From positions 123,681 to 187,680 of the forward strand of contig CAWFFJ010000027.1 in assembly GCA_963814875.1 (NCBI GenBank): a DNA stretch of 64,000 nt. Direction: 5' to 3'. Source of the stretch: CAVSIS01 sp963814875. Its GTDB lineage: Bacteria; Acidobacteriota; Thermoanaerobaculia; Thermoanaerobaculales; Sulfomarinibacteraceae. The notes under the pieces are model-generated. The model did not search any database. It was not told where the DNA came from and saw only the letters and a list, made by a program, of their open reading frames with translations. The position numbers were made by a program, and so were the translations under genes. Below, piece after piece: positions 59,781 to 64,000 of this stretch (position 1 is the stretch's first letter; each line of letters opens with the position of its first letter).

Positions 59781-61292
59781 GTGGACCGCGGACTTTCCCA
59801 ATCGGCACTCGTCAGCTCGGTCATCGACAGTCTCGGCGACGGCCTCCTGGTGGTCAACGCGGAGGGCAGGGTCCTGCTCGCGAACCGTGTCGCTCGGGAG
59901 CTCTTCGGCAACAACGGCTCCGAGCTCGGCTCGCAGCAGTGGCCGGATGCGTTCGGCCTGTACGTTCCAGGCACCGACGTGCCTTTCCCTGCGGACCAGC
60001 TGCCGTTGACCCGGGTCGGTCGCGGCGACGAGTGCAGGCAGCCGACTGAGGTTGTGGTCCGCGACCGCACGACCAGTGACGACGTCCTGGTGAGCGTGTG
60101 TGGATGCCCACTCTCATTTGAAGGCGCTCGAGAAGACGGCACCATCATCATCTTCCGCGACCTCACGGCGCACAAGAAATCCGAGGAGCTGCTCGAGCGG
60201 CTCTCCGCTGCTGTTCAGCAGACTGCGGATGCCGTGCTGATCACCGATCGTACCGGCGTCATCGAGTATGTGAACCCGGCGTTCGAACGCACCACGAGTT
60301 ACTCGTCCGCGGAGGTGGTCGGGCAGACGCCACGCGTGCTGCGATCCGGCCGGCAGTCCCCCGCGTACTACGACCGCCTGTGGAGCACGATTCTCGCGGG
60401 CGAGCCGTTTCACGGAAGTCCCACGAACCGCCGCAAGGACGGAACCCTGTACGACGCCGAGCAGACCATCACGCCCATCCGCGGCTCCTCCGGCGAGATC
60501 ACGCACTTCGTGTCGTTGATCAGGGACATGACCGAGAGAAACCGGATCGAGGAGCAGGAGATCGAGATGCGCCTGGCCGCCTCGATCCAGCGCAGGCTCT
60601 TCCCTCAGGAAACGCCTCAACTCGACGGCTACGAGATCGCGGGAGTGGTGCGGCCGGCACTCCAGACCTGCGGCGACTACTACGACTTCATCAGCACGCC
60701 AGGCGGCGAGATGGTCTTTACGGTCGCCGACGTGTGCGGCCACGGCCTGGGTCCGGCGTTCATCATGGGTCAGGCCCGCGCCGGCCTTCGCTACCTCCTG
60801 CGCTCCGGCCTCGAGCTCGATCGGGTCCTGTTCGAGCTGAATCGGATTCTCATCTCCGATCTCGACGAGAAGCTATATGTGACCATGAGCGTCGTACGCC
60901 TCGACCCGACCTCGGGGACCCTGGCGTGGGTGAACGCGGGCCACCCGTCCGGATACGTGCTCGACGCCTCGGGGTCGGTCAAGACCGAGGTGAGCAGCAC
61001 GGGCCTGCCCCTCGGGATGCTCCCCGATCGTCCATACGCGCTTGGGGCCGGTGCGACGATCGATCCGGGTGACGTCGTCCTGCTCGTCACCGACGGCCTT
61101 CTCGAGGCCCAGAACCCTGCCGGCGCCGAGTTTGGCATCGAGCGTGTCCTTGCCGTCGCCAGCAAGCACGTCGGTCGCCCGGCACAGGAGATCCTCGATC
61201 GGATCCTCGACGCGAGGAGTCACTTCGTCGGAGGGGTTCCGCAGCAGGATGACGTCACCGTCGTGGTGTGCCGGCGCCTGCCTCTCGCGTGA
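59781..61292 (+). CDS. PAS-sensor PP2C (SpoIIE-type) serine phosphatase
   Basis: 503 residues from GTG 59781, with AGGAG six bases upstream; ATG 59691 is an in-frame alternative. Two PAS domains: about 10-130 (SLGDGLLVVNAEGRVLLANR) and 140-255 (TADAVLITDRTGVIEYVNPA). The C-terminal phosphatase runs at 265-500: LAASIQRRLFPQ, TCGDYYDF with a metal Asp, VADVCGHGLGPAFIMGQARA and LLVTDGLLEAQN, ending PQQDDVTVVV. It probably dephosphorylates an anti-sigma-antagonist-type protein (RsbU/SpoIIE logic). No such partner is in the window. Confidence 0.88.
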   Translation: MDRGLSQSALVSSVIDSLGDGLLVVNAEGRVLLANRVARELFGNNGSELGSQQWPDAFGLYVPGTDVPFPADQLPLTRVGRGDECRQPTEVVVRDRTTSDDVLVSVCGCPLSFEGAREDGTIIIFRDLTAHKKSEELLERLSAAVQQTADAVLITDRTGVIEYVNPAFERTTSYSSAEVVGQTPRVLRSGRQSPAYYDRLWSTILAGEPFHGSPTNRRKDGTLYDAEQTITPIRGSSGEITHFVSLIRDMTERNRIEEQEIEMRLAASIQRRLFPQETPQLDGYEIAGVVRPALQTCGDYYDFISTPGGEMVFTVADVCGHGLGPAFIMGQARAGLRYLLRSGLELDRVLFELNRILISDLDEKLYVTMSVVRLDPTSGTLAWVNAGHPSGYVLDASGSVKTEVSSTGLPLGMLPDRPYALGAGATIDPGDVVLLVTDGLLEAQNPAGAEFGIERVLAVASKHVGRPAQEILDRILDARSHFVGGVPQQDDVTVVVCRRLPLA

Positions 61293-61706
61293 GCAGCTCG
61301 GGGTCGAAGCTCGGCAGGGCCCACAGCTCCTTGAACGGATCGACCACCTCGATGAGGCCGCCAAAGGCCGCCCCGATCAGACCCTCCCGGGGGCCCGCGA
61401 GCACCCAGGCGCGGGGACGGCTCGGTCGAGTTCGTCGAGGCGTTGCAGGCGAGCGCGCGGCCAACGGCTGAATCTCCATGGACGGTGCATCGAGGGGTGG
61501 TCGGTGACCGTCGGGAGTCTGGCGGCAGGGACGCGAGTGGCGTACCTTGAATGAAGAAGCATCCGATGACGTCTCGAGCTGGGTGTTTCGCTGGGACGCG
61601 ATCCAGCAACCCCACGGAACACCCGTTGTGGTCCGCGACAGGCCCGCGAGCCATAGAGGTGATTCCAGTCCCGGTGGTTTCGAGAAGGGACGGTCAGTCC
61701 GAATGG

Positions 61707-61974
61707 CCCAGAAGGCGCGAAGAACCGTGAGTGCGCGCCGCGGCGAGCTGTTCGTTGGAGTCGCCACTCCGGTCGGTCTGATCGGGCCTCCGCGTCGCCG
61801 GCTGCGCGACGAAGTCCGGTGGAACATGTGGGCGAGAACGCCCAGAAGGCCCGAAGAACCGCTTGGGCATGTCGCGGCGAGCCGTTCGTTGGAGTCGCCA
61901 CTCCGGTCGATCTGATCGGGCCTCCCGGTCGCCGGCTGCGCGACAAAGCCCGCTGGAACATGTGGGCGAGTGCA
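61707..61974. repeat. 134-bp tandem duplication upstream of the Cache kinase
   Basis: Copies 61707-61840 and 61841-61974 share CCCAGAAGGC at their starts, GTTCGTTGGAGTCGCCACTC and CGGTC in the middle, and GGAACATGTGGGCGAG at their ends, with scattered differences. The spacer 61293-61706 shows no complete gene; a protein-like minus-strand tail at 61255-61490 is noted under rejected items. Confidence 0.7.
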
Positions 61975-61994
61975 GGGCCGCAGCCCGCTTCGAG

Positions 61995-64000
61995 ATGGCG
62001 GCCGTGACACACCGCCAGCCCACGAGCTTGTCCACCGCATTCTTGTCGGCCGCAATGGCGATCGCGGGCTCGGCCATCCTGGTCCTGGGTTACCTGGACA
62101 TCAGCGAGGAGTACCGTGGGTTCGAGACCGATTCGGCGCACCTGCGCCAGCAGTTCACCGACCGGCAGAAGGAGTTGATCCGCGGCGAGGTCGAGAAGGT
62201 GCTCGACTATATCGAGTATCGCCACTCCAAGACCGAGGAGGTGCTGCGCACGTCGCTGCAGGAGCGCACCAATGAGGCGCACGCGGTGGCGACAGGCCTG
62301 GTCGCGGCGGAGCGGGGCCGGCGGTCCCGCACCGAGCTCGAGAACCTGGTCCGTGAGGCGCTGCGTCCGATACGCTTCAACAACGGGCGGGGCTACTTCT
62401 TCATGGTCGGTATGGATGGCGTCGAGAAGCTCTACCCGGTCGCCCCCCAGTTCGAGAACACCAACCTCCTCGATCTCCAGGATGCAAAGGGCAACTACGT
62501 CATCCGGGACGAGATCAGTCTGCTGCAGAGGGAACAGGAGGGGTTCGTCTTCGACTACTGGCGGAAGCCGGACGCTTCCGACCAGATGGTCTACCCGAAG
62601 ATGACCTTCGTGCGGCGGTTCGAGCCGTTCGACTGGTACCTCGGGACAGGCGAGTACCTGGACGACTTCGAGCGCGACCTCAAGGAGGAGCTGCTGGATC
62701 GCATCGCCCGCGTGAGGTTCGGCCGTGAAGGCTACATCTTCGTCAATACCTTCGACGGTGACTCCCTCATCAATGCCGGCGAGCGGGTAGTGCCGCCAAC
62801 GAACCTGTGGGAGCTCACGGACCCGGACGGCGTCAAGGTCATCCAGGAGGAGCGCAGGGCGTGCGATCAGCCCGACGGAGCATTCATCTCCTACAAATGG
62901 AGGAAGCTCACGACCTCCGAACCGGCGCCGAAGGTGTCCTTCGTCAAGGCCTACTCGCCCTGGCGGTGGATGATTGGCGCCGGTGTGTACCTGGATGATG
63001 TGGATGGTGAGATTGCCGCGCGCCGCGCTGAGCTGGACCACGCTGTGCGACGCCGGGTCGTCGGGATCGGCGCCATTATCGCCGGCATGGCGGTACTGGT
63101 CGCGTTGGCCGCCGGTCTGTTCTCTCGCCGAACCAGACGCGGGTTTGAGGCCTTCTCCCGGTTCTTCCAGCGCGCCGCCACCGAGTCCAGCACCATCGAC
63201 GAATCCCAGCTCCGCTTCTCGGAGTTCGTCGACCTGGCGCGCTCCGCCAACGCGATGATCGAAGCGCGGCGCCGCAGCGAAGAGGAGAAGCGCGACCTCG
63301 AAGAGCAGCTGCTGCGCTCACGAAAAATGGAGGCCCTCGGGTTGCTGACGGGAGGAGTGGCGCACGACCTCAACAACATCCTCTCGGGTCTCGTCATGTA
63401 CCCCGACCTACTGCTCACGGAGCTGCCCCCCGAGAGCCCACACCGAGCCCGCGTGGCGGCGATCAAAGACTCGGGGCTGCGAGCGGCAGCCGTGGTTGCC
63501 GACCTGCAAGCGGCGTCCCGGGGCGGCGGGGCGGTGATCACCGTGGTAAGCCTCAACGCCAGCGTCGAGGCGTTCCTCCGGTCGCCCGAGTTCGAGAGGC
63601 TCGCACTGGCCCATCCCGAGGTGGCGCTCGAGCACGATCTCGACGGCGCGGCGCTGAACGTGCGTTCCGGACCGGCGCAGCTCGCCAAGACGCTCACCAA
63701 CCTGGTGGCCAACTCGATGGACGCCATCCGCGGTCCCGGCCGGGTGACGATTACGACCAGGAAACCGTTACTTCGAGCAGCCCCACACTGGCTACGAGAC
63801 GATCCCGCCCGGCGAGTATGTGATGCTCGTGGTGGCGGACACCGGGGAAGGCATCTCCGACGCCGATCTCGGCCGGATTTTCGAGCCCTTCTTTACCAAG
63901 AAGATCCTCGGCCGATCCGGCACCGGTCTCGGACTCGCGGTGGTGTGGCACACCGTCAAGGGAAGCGACGGATTCATCGACGTCGGTAGCGGGCCGGCTG
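61995..64000 (+). CDS. Double-Cache membrane histidine kinase, 3' end outside window, one frameshift
   Basis: From ATG 61995 (GTG 62004 is possible). A membrane helix lies at about 14-32, then two sCache_2-like domains in tandem (GRGYFFMVGMDGVEKLYPV, then REGYIFVNTFDGDSLINAGE), each followed by a W-x-[IL]-G-[TA]-G-x-Y-like end (FDWYLGTGEYLDD, WRWMIGAGVYLDD). A second helix lies near 355-380, then a linker, HisKA (GLLTGGVAHDLNNILSGLV) and HATPase_c. The frame shifts at the AAA run near 63761-63763. In the shifted frame the kinase continues as VMLVVADTGEGISDADLGRI and GTGLGLAVV to the window end. Removing one A restores it. Cache pairs sense small extracellular ligands such as carboxylates. Confidence 0.82.

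Noticed and set aside
61255..61490. Minus-strand text (GGLIEVVDPFKELWALPSFD) resembling the tail of a real protein
   Set aside because: It has no supported start, needs a frameshift to extend upstream and overlaps the end of the PP2C gene. I could not tie it to a family.
1..64000. CRISPR arrays, tRNA/rRNA genes, prophage or integrase genes
   Set aside because: None was seen. The repeats are dispersed palindromes without regular spacing, and no transposase, integrase or Cas-like protein is encoded.

Overview
The window is one very GC-rich bacterial chromosome segment with codon bias so strong that long antisense ORFs appear everywhere. Several genes point to Acidobacteriota, perhaps a Thermoanaerobaculia-type lineage: a VWFA protein of the acidobacterial type, LVIVD-repeat and PKD-rich secreted proteins, an Oar-like TonB-receptor remnant, and an abundance of PAS/GAF histidine kinases. 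The taxonomic call is inference. No rRNA, tRNA, CRISPR array, transposase or integrase was seen.

Layout. 1-8.2 kb: the 5' part of a secreted protein, a lipase-like hydrolase, a frameshifted 4Fe-4S protein, a TonB-receptor remnant, a long-chain acyl-CoA synthetase and a VWA protein. 8.5-20.1 kb: a six-gene co-directional signalling island with a PocR/multi-PAS kinase, a NarL-type regulator, a lone receiver, a membrane PAS kinase (frameshifted), an Rcp1-like receiver and a 1,382-residue hybrid kinase. 20.3-29.9 kb: lipoprotein, cupin, YiiX-like hydrolase, GDP-fucose synthase, a large LVIVD/PKD secreted protein, a membrane methyltransferase and a GNAT enzyme. 30-41 kb: CDF transporter, diguanylate cyclase, two-DTG protease with PDZ, nine-heme cytochrome with PKD tail, a small surface protein with a sorting-like C-terminus, and an acyl-CoA dehydrogenase/kinase pair. 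40.5-46.7 kb: a surface-glycan cluster (mannose-1-phosphate guanylyltransferase, FkbM methyltransferase, GT4, CDP-paratose/tyvelose-type epimerase, GT-C transferase). 46.9-64 kb: NhaP antiporter, a FIST sensor coupled to a hybrid kinase, radical SAM protein, hemerythrin, small stress proteins, a decayed secreted-protein gene, a nitronate-monooxygenase-like enzyme with an acyltransferase, an RRM protein, a PAS/PP2C phosphatase and a Cache kinase running off the right edge.

Two features stand out beyond the gene list. First, the spacers are full of dispersed palindromic repeats (at least six families). Seven gene 3' ends or stop codons lie inside such repeats or hairpins. Second, one uncharacterised extracellular module (hallmarks SSRTYN and GQYI) occurs in at least three genes: truncated at the left edge, in tandem at 24.6-28.1 kb, and decayed at 55.7-56.5 kb. 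Five loci carry or may carry frameshifts. Some sit at homopolymers and could be consensus errors, while the 55.7 kb locus looks truly decayed.
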